5,382 nt of DNA, from positions 1 through 5,382 of the forward strand of contig JABXJY010000189.1 in assembly GCA_013375385.1 (NCBI GenBank). The letters run 5' to 3'. The translations under genes were made by a program, and so were the position numbers. Below, one piece after another: positions 1-5,309 of the stretch. Every line of letters starts with the position of its first letter. The first letter of the stretch is position 1. This DNA is from Desulfobacterales bacterium. Lineage in GTDB: Bacteria > Desulfobacterota > DSM-4660 > Desulfatiglandales > B25-G16. Below the pieces are notes generated by a model. It saw only the letters and a program-made list of their open reading frames with translations. It did no database searches and had not been told where the DNA came from.

Positions 1-259
1 GATAGGGCTGGTCAATCAGATATGTCCCCCGGATAAGCTGGAGGAGGTGGTAATGACCCTGGCGGGGCGCATCGTTGAACAGAGCTCTCTTGCCATAAAG
101 TGGGCCAAGAGGTCCATCAACGTGGGCCAGGAAGCCAGTCTGAGCATGGGCTTAGGCTATGAGGCCCTGGCCGAATGCCTCCTCTTTTCCGGCAAGGATC
201 GTGAAGAAGGGATGAAGGCCTTCTTTGAAAAGAGGAAACCAAAATTTAGAGGGGAGTGA
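1..259 (+). CDS. Enoyl-CoA hydratase/isomerase (crotonase) family, C-terminal part
   Basis: The last 85 residues of a crotonase-family protein, read from base 2; the start lies before the window. The family normally hydrates 2-enoyl-CoA to 3-hydroxyacyl-CoA in the cytoplasm during beta-oxidation. The visible part begins IGLVNQICPPDKLEE, the usual strand and turn after the catalytic core, then has helices with SSLAIKWAKRSIN and ends with FSGKDREEGMKAFFEKRKPKF. This last block matches the family's C-terminal signature (D-x-x-EGM-x-AF-x-EKRKP-x-F). The catalytic glutamates lie in the missing part, so hydratase, isomerase or dehydratase activity cannot be distinguished. The stop is 22 bases before the acyl-CoA dehydrogenase start, so the two are probably co-transcribed. 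An ATG at 47 is internal to the family fold and is not a real start. Confidence 0.9.
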   Translation, partial: IGLVNQICPPDKLEEVVMTLAGRIVEQSSLAIKWAKRSINVGQEASLSMGLGYEALAECLLFSGKDREEGMKAFFEKRKPKFRGE

Positions 260-265
260 AAATTA

Positions 266-275
266 GGGAGGGAGG
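266..275 (+). promoter_or_regulatory. Ribosome binding site of the acyl-CoA dehydrogenase gene
   Basis: The purine run GGGAGGGAGG ends six bases before the ATG at 282. It supports that start and strong translation in the short gap after the hydratase stop. Confidence 0.8.
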
Positions 276-281
276 ATAACT

Positions 282-1424
282 ATGGATTTTGAACTGACAG
301 AGGAAAACCGTATCTTTCAGGAGGCAATTCGGGATTTCGCCCAGAAGGAGATCGCCCCTTTGGTGGACGAGGCAGAGGAGAATAACGTCTTTCCCCAACA
401 ACTCTTCAAGAAAATGGGCGAGCAGGGATTTTTGTGTCCACGGTACCCGATAGAGCTGGGAGGAGGAGGCGGAGATAAGATTACGGAATGTATTATGATG
501 GAAGAGCTGAATGGGGTAAATGCCGGGATTGCTGCCTCACTTATGGCCCAGGGCGGTCTCTGTACCCAGCCCATCTATCGTTTTGGCTCCGAGGAACAGA
601 AGCAAAGGTTTCTTATCCCGGCCATCAAGGGAGAGAAGATAGGGGCCTTTGGCCTCACTGAGCCTGACGCTGGATCGGATGCCGCCTCTATCAAAACCAG
701 GGCCGTACGTGGTGGTGATGACTACGTTATAAACGGAACCAAGATATTTATTACCAATGGCCCTATCTGTGACTTTGTACTCCTGGCTGCCTACACTGAC
801 CCTACCAAAAGAGGTGAGGGAATCAACCTCTTTGTTGTGGAAAAGGGGACCCCGGGATTCGGTGTGTCCAGAAAGCTGGATAAAGTAGGAAATCGGTCGA
901 TTGAAACGGGAGAGCTCGTCTTTGAGGATTGCCGGGTTCCGGCCAAAAACATGATCGGTGAAAAAGAAGGAGGGGGATTTGATATGATCACCGATACGCT
1001 CACATCAGGCCGGATAACCTATGGAAGTCGCTGTACAGGTACTGCGCAGGCAGCATATGACCTGAGTGTACAGTACGCGAAGGAGCGGGTTCAATTCGGA
1101 AAACCCATTATCAAATTCCAGGCAACCCGTTTCAAGCTGGCAGAGATGGCCACGAATATAGACGTTATGCGCTCATACACCTATCGCGTTGCCTGGATGT
1201 ACGATCAAGGCAAAAACGTTAGAAAGGAATCTTCCATGGTGAAGCTCTTCACTGCGGAGACACTACAGAAGATCCTCTCTGATTCAATGCAGATCCACGG
1301 CGGCTATGGATATATGATGGAATATCCTATTCAAAGATACTGGCGGGATGGACGTCTTTTTACCATTACCGAGGGCACGTCTGAGATTCAGCGCCTTGTT
1401 ATATGCAGGGAATTGGGATTGTAA
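282..1424 (+). CDS. Acyl-CoA dehydrogenase (FAD-dependent)
   Basis: A complete 380-aa enzyme, the usual length for soluble short- or medium-chain acyl-CoA dehydrogenases. The family forms the alpha,beta double bond of an acyl-CoA and passes electrons to electron-transfer flavoprotein. Domains in order are an N-terminal helical domain (about 1-118), a beta domain with the flavin-contacting signature FGLTEPDAGSDAA (123-135) and INGTKIFITNG (150-160), and a C-terminal helical domain. The latter has AKERVQFGKPI (266-276), IHGGYGYM (338-345) and TITEGTSEIQRLVI (361-374). Glu364 in the TEG motif is the expected catalytic base; it is not the aspartate reported for some cyclohexane-carboxyl-CoA dehydrogenases. 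The Gly-rich stretch at 60-64 (five glycines) is in the N-terminal domain. The chain-length or branched substrate cannot be named from sequence. Its partners, a hydratase upstream and a divergent mutase downstream, suggest the acyl-CoA made or used by the mutase. No electron-transfer flavoprotein genes are in view. Confidence 0.95.
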   Translation: MDFELTEENRIFQEAIRDFAQKEIAPLVDEAEENNVFPQQLFKKMGEQGFLCPRYPIELGGGGGDKITECIMMEELNGVNAGIAASLMAQGGLCTQPIYRFGSEEQKQRFLIPAIKGEKIGAFGLTEPDAGSDAASIKTRAVRGGDDYVINGTKIFITNGPICDFVLLAAYTDPTKRGEGINLFVVEKGTPGFGVSRKLDKVGNRSIETGELVFEDCRVPAKNMIGEKEGGGFDMITDTLTSGRITYGSRCTGTAQAAYDLSVQYAKERVQFGKPIIKFQATRFKLAEMATNIDVMRSYTYRVAWMYDQGKNVRKESSMVKLFTAETLQKILSDSMQIHGGYGYMMEYPIQRYWRDGRLFTITEGTSEIQRLVICRELGL

Positions 1425-1455
1425 AGTGAAGATTTGCCGGAATTTTCGCCCGGGC

Positions 1456-1463
1456 AAAGGAGG
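1456..1463 (+). promoter_or_regulatory. Ribosome binding site that fixes the mutase start
   Basis: AAAGGAGG, a near-perfect anti-16S match, stands six bases before the ATG at 1470. It rules out the upstream in-frame TTG at 1434, which has no such site and would add 12 unconserved residues. The first bases of the site also pair with TTTGCC at 1433-1438 (six pairs, GGCAAA at 1453-1458), a weak hairpin that could damp initiation. Confidence 0.85.
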
Positions 1464-1469
1464 CAATTA

Positions 1470-3146
1470 ATGGAAAAGACCAAACGGAGTGAGTCAATCC
1501 AAAGAATCGGGGAGGAGCAAGAAAGGTGGTCTAAGAAAAACAGGATAGATAACAGTGACAGTTATTCTATCGCAGGGAATATTGAAATCAAGGCAGTCTA
1601 TACACCGGCGGATCTTCAGGGTACCGACTTTCTATCCCAAATCGGGTTCCCGGGACAATACCCCTATACCCGAGGGCCGTATCCTGAGATGTACCGCCAC
1701 CGGCCCTGGCAGTACAGCCTTTTCAGCGGGTTTGGAAGTGCCGAAGACACCCAGAAGCGGTGGAAGTTTCTGTGGGACACAGGACAAAGGGCATTCAGCG
1801 TTTTACCTGATTTGCCGACCCACATGGGGCTCGATTCAGACGATCCCCGTGCTGAGGATGAAGTGGGACGTGTGGGATTAGCCATTGACACAGTTGAGGA
1901 TTTTGAGATTCTCTTCAGCGGGATTCCCCTGGAAGAGGCCTCATTTAGTTGTAATGAGGAAACGCTGGCAGGTATCATTTTTGCATTTGTATGGGTCGCC
2001 ATGGAGAATCTGGGGATGGACCCGACAAAACTGAGAGGTGCAATATCTAACGATCCTCTGGCAGCGGTGCATAAGGGTACTACCGTTCTAAACCTGGAAG
2101 GAGGGGTGAGAGTTGCTGTTGACTTAATCGAATTCTGTGTCCGTAATGCCCCCAGATATTATCCCATTAATTTGAAGGCAGTCAATCTAAGGGAAGGGGG
2201 AGCCAATTCAATTCAGGAGGTTGCCTATACCTTCTCCAATGCAATCTGCTATATAGAGAAGGCCTTAGAACGAGGGATGGATATCGATGATTTTGCACCG
2301 AAGCTGTCCATTTTCTTTGCATCCAACATTGAGATATTGGAAGAGGCTGCCAAGTACCGAGCTGCTAGACGGCTATGGGCCAAGATGATGAAAGAACGCT
2401 TTGGGGCTAAGGCTCCCAAGTCCTGCTCTTTGAGGTTTACCGCGGAGGCTAATCCCAATAATATGCAGGCAGAAGAACCGGAGCTTAACCTGGTCCGGGC
2501 TGCCTGTGGGGCTATTGCCTCAGCCCTGGGGGGTGCTCAGGGCACTCCACATCCGTGCTATGATGAAGTATATTCAATTCCCACTGAGAAGAGCCATAGC
2601 CTGGCATTGGGTACCGTACAAATTCTTGCGGAAGAAACTAATATTACCCGTACCGTGGATCCTTTGGCCGGATCATACTATGTGGAGTATTTGACCAACG
2701 AGATTGAGAAACGTGTCGTTGAAGAAATGAAGAAGGTTGAGGAATCTGGCGGTGCCATAAAGGCCCTGGAATCAGGATACGTCTCAAAGACCATACTGAG
2801 CTGGTTTATAGAGGAACAAAGGGCCATCCAAACGGGAGAGAAAGTTATCGTAAGAAGGAATAAATATCGCCTCAAGAATGGGGAGAATCCCTGGGACTAT
2901 TTGCAGGTTCACCAGGCAGACCCGGAAGCGGTCGAACGCCAGATAAAGAGGCTTAAGGAAGTTCGGCGTAGGCGTGATACGCAAAAATGGAGAGAGGCCC
3001 TGAGAGATTTAAGGCGTGCCGCTGAGGGCTCGGAAAATATGATGCCTTTCATCATTGAAGCGGCCAGGGCCCGAGCCTCATTTGGTGAGATTACCGGGGT
3101 TTTGAAGGAGATGTTCGGCGAATATCAGGATTTGACAGTAATTTGA
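1470..3146 (+). CDS. Divergent acyl-CoA mutase large subunit (methylmalonyl-CoA mutase family)
   Basis: A 558-aa stand-alone catalytic subunit of the adenosylcobalamin-dependent acyl-CoA mutases, which move carbon groups by radical rearrangement. The TIM-barrel scaffold is clear: FPGQYPYTRGPYPEMY (60-75), DLPTHMGLDSDDPRA (114-128), GLAIDTVEDFEILFSGIPL (136-154), APKLSIFF (276-283), GGAQGTPHPCYDE (354-366), TVDPLAGSYYVE (395-406) and the family's usual C-terminal helices to residue 558. There is no C-terminal B12-binding domain, so a separate small subunit is needed, as in isobutyryl-CoA and 2-hydroxyisobutyryl-CoA mutases. Against Propionibacterium methylmalonyl-CoA mutase (hand alignment, numbering recalled), Tyr89 is Phe85, Thr195 is Ala191, Gln197 is Ser193, Arg207 is Gly203, Tyr243/His244 are Val238/Asn239, Arg283 is Lys278, His328 is Thr324, Gln330 is Glu326 and Asn366 is Pro362. 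Ser285 (Ser280) and Glu370 (Glu366) are kept. Methylmalonyl-CoA is therefore an unlikely substrate; the true one is unknown. The family call is secure, the reaction is not. Confidence 0.9.
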   Translation: MEKTKRSESIQRIGEEQERWSKKNRIDNSDSYSIAGNIEIKAVYTPADLQGTDFLSQIGFPGQYPYTRGPYPEMYRHRPWQYSLFSGFGSAEDTQKRWKFLWDTGQRAFSVLPDLPTHMGLDSDDPRAEDEVGRVGLAIDTVEDFEILFSGIPLEEASFSCNEETLAGIIFAFVWVAMENLGMDPTKLRGAISNDPLAAVHKGTTVLNLEGGVRVAVDLIEFCVRNAPRYYPINLKAVNLREGGANSIQEVAYTFSNAICYIEKALERGMDIDDFAPKLSIFFASNIEILEEAAKYRAARRLWAKMMKERFGAKAPKSCSLRFTAEANPNNMQAEEPELNLVRAACGAIASALGGAQGTPHPCYDEVYSIPTEKSHSLALGTVQILAEETNITRTVDPLAGSYYVEYLTNEIEKRVVEEMKKVEESGGAIKALESGYVSKTILSWFIEEQRAIQTGEKVIVRRNKYRLKNGENPWDYLQVHQADPEAVERQIKRLKEVRRRRDTQKWREALRDLRRAAEGSENMMPFIIEAARARASFGEITGVLKEMFGEYQDLTVI

Positions 3147-3241
3147 TACGGGAGCATTACTAGCTGAAGTTTCACCGTTTTTAAAGTCTTTCAAATTTTG
3201 CCGTGCAATTCCGCGTGATTATTGTTCACGAAGCACAAAAA

Positions 3242-3281
3242 TTTGGCATGGAATTTGAAAAATTCCAATTTTTATGCCAAA
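3242..3281. repeat. Nested inverted repeat, possible weak terminator of the mutase operon
   Basis: The outer arms TTTGGCAT (3242-3249) and ATGCCAAA (3274-3281) pair over eight bases. Stacked directly inside, GGAATTT (3250-3256) and AAATTCC (3260-3266) pair over seven with a GAA loop. A seven-base bulge, AATTTTT, lies on the 3' side. It starts 96 bases after the mutase stop. There is no T-run after the stem, so a classical rho-independent terminator is doubtful; an mRNA 3'-end stabiliser or a mobile-element scar is also possible. Confidence 0.5.
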
Positions 3282-3310
3282 GATATTAAGTACTTACGTC
3301 ACTTTTTTGC

Positions 3311-3339
3311 TTGAACCCCATTCCTTTTTATGATAGGAT
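3311..3339 (+). promoter_or_regulatory. Candidate sigma-70 type promoter before the insertion sequence
   Basis: TTGAAC (3311-3316), a 17-base spacer and TAGGAT (3334-3339) preceded by TGA, an extended -10 pattern. Each box matches the consensus at four of six bases. Transcription would start near 3346 and run to the Shine-Dalgarno and ATG at 3369-3387, then into the insertion sequence. The order promoter, ribosome site, ATG suggests the beginning of a transcription unit now cut off. Confidence 0.4.
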
Positions 3340-3384
3340 ATGCACAAAAGTTGTTGATATCCCAACGGAAAGGAGTGACTCGAA

Positions 3385-3408
3385 ATGTTTATTCTAACTT
3401 TTCTTTAA
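3385..3408 (+). pseudogene. Possible 5' stub of a gene interrupted by the insertion sequence
   Basis: AAAGGAG (3369-3375) lies nine bases before an ATG at 3385, good spacing for translation. The reading frame gives only MFILTFL before a TAA at 3406-3408 that lies inside the left terminal repeat of the insertion sequence. A good ribosome site and an upstream promoter-like sequence in front of so short a frame suggest a gene start cut by the insertion. Against this, no long reading frame resumes in any frame between 5310 and the window end. Alternatives are a short leader peptide or chance. Confidence 0.35.
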
Positions 3409-3414
3409 CAGTTG
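3395..3414 (+). repeat. Left terminal inverted repeat of the insertion sequence
   Basis: The 13 bases TCTTTAACAGTTG (3402-3414) are exactly the reverse complement of 5290-5302. Extending outward to 3395 gives 17 matches in 20, with mismatches at the second, sixth and seventh outer bases. It marks the transposase binding and cleavage end. Confidence 0.8.
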
Positions 3415-3435
3415 TAGGGGGATAACCCCCTGTAA
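3412..3435. repeat. GC-rich hairpin just inside the left end
   Basis: AGGGGG (3416-3421) and CCCCCT (3426-3431) pair around an ATAA loop. Two wobble pairs and two A-T pairs extend the stem to ten (3412-3421 with 3426-3435). It is the strongest stem near the left end and would form in transcripts entering from outside. A role as a barrier to read-through is inferred. Confidence 0.5.
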
Positions 3436-3455
3436 GCTATTGAAAACATTGAATC

Positions 3456-3486
3456 GTTCTTTGAAAATCTTCAAAATGTGGTGCCA
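3456..3486 (+). repeat. Left subterminal repeat block of the insertion sequence
   Basis: It holds GTTCTTTGAAAA (3456-3467), inverted at 5213-5224, and TGTGGTGCCA (3477-3486), repeated in direct orientation at 5229-5238. The paired blocks flank the transposase gene and may be accessory binding sites for transposase or a host factor. That role is inferred. Confidence 0.55.
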
Positions 3487-3505
3487 CAGAATATGCTTTT
3501 TGTTG

Positions 3506-3534
3506 TTGACAGCTAGGAGTATATTTGGTATTTG
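3506..3534 (+). promoter_or_regulatory. Transposase promoter
   Basis: A perfect -35 box TTGACA (3506-3511), a 17-base spacer and a weak -10 TATTTG (3529-3534) preceded by TGG, an extended -10 pattern. The predicted start near 3541 lies about 20 bases before the transposase ATG. It also falls after most of the 5' arm of the hairpin at 3536-3559, so native transcripts would lack that arm. Confidence 0.6.
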
Positions 3535-3535
3535 T

Positions 3536-3559
3536 GGGGTGTCCTTGAAAGGAGACCCC
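3536..3559 (+). promoter_or_regulatory. Hairpin hiding the transposase ribosome binding site
   Basis: GGGGT (3536-3540) pairs with ACCCC (3555-3559), and TCC (3542-3544) pairs with GGA (3551-3553), with one G-G mismatch between and a six-base loop. The transposase Shine-Dalgarno AAAGGAG (3548-3554) sits in the loop and 3' arm, seven bases before ATG 3562. In a full transcript the site would be masked. Confidence 0.55.
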
Positions 3560-3561
3560 CC

Positions 3562-5196
3562 ATGTTTGCGCGAATCAAAAAATCTGGCAAATATCAGTAC
3601 CTGCAGATCGTTGAAAATCGCAGAGAAGGACCAAAGACCATCCAGCGTGTTATCGCTACCATTGGCCGTATGGATAAACTGCATGCCAGGGGTAGTATAG
3701 AGACCCTGGTGCGATCTCTGTCGCGATTTTCTGAAAAGGTTCTTCTCGTCTTATCCGATAAAAGTCAGGCAAATGCCTCTGCAAAAAAGATTGGCCCCTC
3801 TCTGATCTTTGAAAGGCTCTGGAGGGAACTGGGCATCAAGAAGGTCATCAAGAATCTCTTGCCTGCTAGAAAGTTTGAATTCGATATGGAGAGGGCTATC
3901 TTTGTGACTGTCCTCCACAGGCTGTTTACTTCTGGTTCTGACCGTTGTTGTGACAAGTGGCACAGAGACTACCTTATAGAAGGTGTGCGTGATATCTCAT
4001 TGCATCACCTGTATCGTGCCATGGCCTTTATTGGTGAGGAGGCAGAAGACCAGAGAGACAGAACACCTTTTTCACCACGATGTATCAAAGATCTCATAGA
4101 AGAGGATATGTTCTTTGAGAATCGCAACCTCTTTACCGGAGTTGACCTTGTATTTTTTGATACCACCTCTGTCTACTTCGAAGGACAGGGAGGAGAGAGC
4201 CTTGGGAAAAAGGGACACAACAAGGATCACCGTCCAGAGCTGAACCAGATGGTGATCGGTACCGTCATTGATGACCACGGGAGGCCCATCTGTTGTGAGA
4301 TGTGGCCGGGGAACACGGCAGACGTAAAGACGTTAATCCCTGTCACAGAGCGCATAAGGAATCGTTTCAATGTCGGCTCCTTCTGCATTGTTGCAGACCG
4401 GGGCATGATCAGCGCTGAAACAATGAAACAACTGGATGAAAGAAAGATTCCCTACATCTTGGGTGCCAGGATGCGCAAGATCAAAGAGATCAAGAATGAG
4501 GTCTTATCCCGGGCAGGACGATACAGGGAAGTTCATCCCGAAGGTAGACTATCCAAAGACCCATCACCCTTGAAGGTCAAAGAGACATGGGTTAATGCTC
4601 ATCGCTACATCGTCTGTCTCAACAGTAGGCAGGCCCACAAAGATGCGGCCGATCGTCAGGCGATTGCCAATTCCCTGAAAGAGCACATCACAAAAGATCC
4701 AAAGGCCCTGATTGGCAACAAGGGATACCGGAAGTATCTCAGGCTCAAACGTGATCATATCACCATCGATCAGGAGAAGATAGATGCCGATAAAAGATTC
4801 GATGGGAAATGGGTGCTCAAGACCAATACCGATCTATCAGCCGAGCAGGTTGCCCTCAAGTATAAGGAACTCTGGCAGGTGGAGCACGCCTTCAGGGATA
4901 TCAAGTCTCTCTTAGAAACCAGACCGGTGTTTCATCAACGAGATGAAACAATCAGAGGCCATGTATTCTGTAGCTTTCTTGCCCTGGTACTCAGAAAAGA
5001 ACTCTACCAACGACTTGAGGCAAATGGATACCGTTTCGAATGGTCTGAGATCAAACAGGACCTCAAATCGCTCCAGGAGATTGTCATAGAAGATAATGGC
5101 AAATCCCTGGCAATCAGAAGTGAATGCCTTGGTACCTGTAGCAAGGTCTTTCAATCGGTTGGCGTTGCCATACCACCTACAATTCGGGAGATATAA
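3562..5196 (+). CDS. IS1634-family transposase (DDE)
   Basis: A 544-aa RNase-H-fold transposase of the IS4-like superfamily that cuts and joins the element ends. The N-terminal part (1-60) has the family opening MFARIKKSGKYQYLQIVENR and VIATIGRMDKL. The catalytic triad is visible as Asp200 in FFDTTSVYFEG, Asp279 in IVADRGMIS and Glu441 in YKELWQVEHAFRDIK. Tyr434, Glu441 and Lys448 keep the spacing of the IS4 YREK signature, with Leu437 in place of the arginine, as I recall for IS1634 relatives. The long insertion between Asp279 and Glu441 (about 160 residues) is expected to be the beta-rich domain of IS4-type enzymes. ATG 3562 is chosen because AAAGGAG at 3548-3554 precedes it; an in-frame TTG at 3532 lies within the promoter. 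The frame is intact over the full family length, so it is probably functional. Confidence 0.93.
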   Translation: MFARIKKSGKYQYLQIVENRREGPKTIQRVIATIGRMDKLHARGSIETLVRSLSRFSEKVLLVLSDKSQANASAKKIGPSLIFERLWRELGIKKVIKNLLPARKFEFDMERAIFVTVLHRLFTSGSDRCCDKWHRDYLIEGVRDISLHHLYRAMAFIGEEAEDQRDRTPFSPRCIKDLIEEDMFFENRNLFTGVDLVFFDTTSVYFEGQGGESLGKKGHNKDHRPELNQMVIGTVIDDHGRPICCEMWPGNTADVKTLIPVTERIRNRFNVGSFCIVADRGMISAETMKQLDERKIPYILGARMRKIKEIKNEVLSRAGRYREVHPEGRLSKDPSPLKVKETWVNAHRYIVCLNSRQAHKDAADRQAIANSLKEHITKDPKALIGNKGYRKYLRLKRDHITIDQEKIDADKRFDGKWVLKTNTDLSAEQVALKYKELWQVEHAFRDIKSLLETRPVFHQRDETIRGHVFCSFLALVLRKELYQRLEANGYRFEWSEIKQDLKSLQEIVIEDNGKSLAIRSECLGTCSKVFQSVGVAIPPTIREI

Positions 5197-5212
5197 TGCT
5201 GGCTAATACATT

Positions 5213-5238
5213 TTTTCAAAGAACAAAGTGTGGTGCCA
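5213..5238 (+). repeat. Right subterminal repeat block of the insertion sequence
   Basis: TTTTCAAAGAAC (5213-5224) is the reverse complement of 3456-3467, and TGTGGTGCCA (5229-5238) is a direct copy of 3477-3486. The block starts 17 bases after the transposase stop. Confidence 0.55.
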
Positions 5239-5254
5239 AGAACTTTTTTGGCAC
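5233..5254 (+). terminator. Hairpin after the transposase gene, possible terminator
   Basis: GTGCCAA (5233-5239) and TTGGCAC (5248-5254) form a seven-pair stem with loop GAACTTTT, 37 bases after the transposase stop. The T-run lies in the loop and 3' arm rather than after the stem, so intrinsic termination is uncertain. A T7 run further on (5283-5289) is not adjacent. Confidence 0.4.
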
Positions 5255-5289
5255 ATCTATGTACTTGATATTACGTAACTAATTTTTTT

Positions 5290-5309
5290 CAACTGTTAAA
5301 GATCAGTCA
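5290..5309 (-). repeat. Right terminal inverted repeat of the insertion sequence
   Basis: The 13 bases CAACTGTTAAAGA (5290-5302) are the exact complement of the left repeat core, and 5303-5309 add four matches in seven. Its outer bases also belong to a separate palindrome across the element edge (5298-5320). Confidence 0.8.

Larger units (their letters stand above)
3147..3394. other. AT-rich intergenic region between mutase operon and insertion sequence
   Basis: No gene longer than a few codons is visible on either strand. The stretch holds a small hairpin CGTGA/TCACG at 3214-3218 and 3226-3230 (loop of seven), flanked by GTGC at 3203-3206 and GCAC at 3233-3236. It also has a larger nested hairpin at 3242-3281, a promoter-like site at 3311-3339 and a Shine-Dalgarno plus ATG at 3369-3387. 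Its base composition is much richer in A and T than the genes on either side. A B12-binding small subunit gene, often next to a stand-alone mutase large subunit, is absent. Confidence 0.75.
3395..5309 (+). mobile_element. Insertion sequence, IS1634 family (IS4-like DDE)
   Basis: About 1.9 kb bounded by imperfect 20-bp terminal inverted repeats, with one full-length transposase gene, its own promoter and subterminal repeats. The length and single long DDE transposase fit the IS1634 family. The gene shows no frameshift or premature stop and the catalytic triad is present, so the copy may be active. The outer boundary is set by the repeat match: the innermost 13 bases are identical at both ends and 17 of 20 match overall. 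No target-site duplication is visible next to the ends. This family is known for target duplications of very variable length, and one could run past the window. Confidence 0.85.

Noticed and set aside
1434..1469. Upstream TTG start for the mutase, adding 12 residues
   Set aside because: No ribosome site in front, unconserved sequence, and AAAGGAGG stands at ideal distance from ATG 1470.
1664..2002. Reverse-strand frame of 112 codons inside the mutase
   Set aside because: Antisense shadow of a conserved coding region with no protein family resemblance.
1470..3146. Calling the mutase a standard methylmalonyl-CoA mutase (mcmA or mutB)
   Set aside because: The residues that bind the methylmalonyl carboxylate and the Tyr-His pair are replaced, so the specific name would be misleading.
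3147..3394. CRISPR array, tRNA or riboswitch in the intergenic region
   Set aside because: No regularly spaced repeats, no cloverleaf and no known aptamer core such as a cobalamin box were seen; only simple hairpins are present.
3532..3561. Upstream TTG start for the transposase
   Set aside because: It lies in the -10 region of the transposase promoter; ATG 3562 has a Shine-Dalgarno and begins with the family's usual N-terminus.
3394..3684. Reverse-strand frame of 96 codons over the left end of the insertion sequence
   Set aside because: Runs antisense through the terminal repeat, promoter and transposase start, with no recognisable motif.
3440..3700. Forward reading frame of 86 codons overlapping the transposase start
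   Set aside because: No recognisable protein, no ribosome site, and most of it is another frame of the transposase gene.
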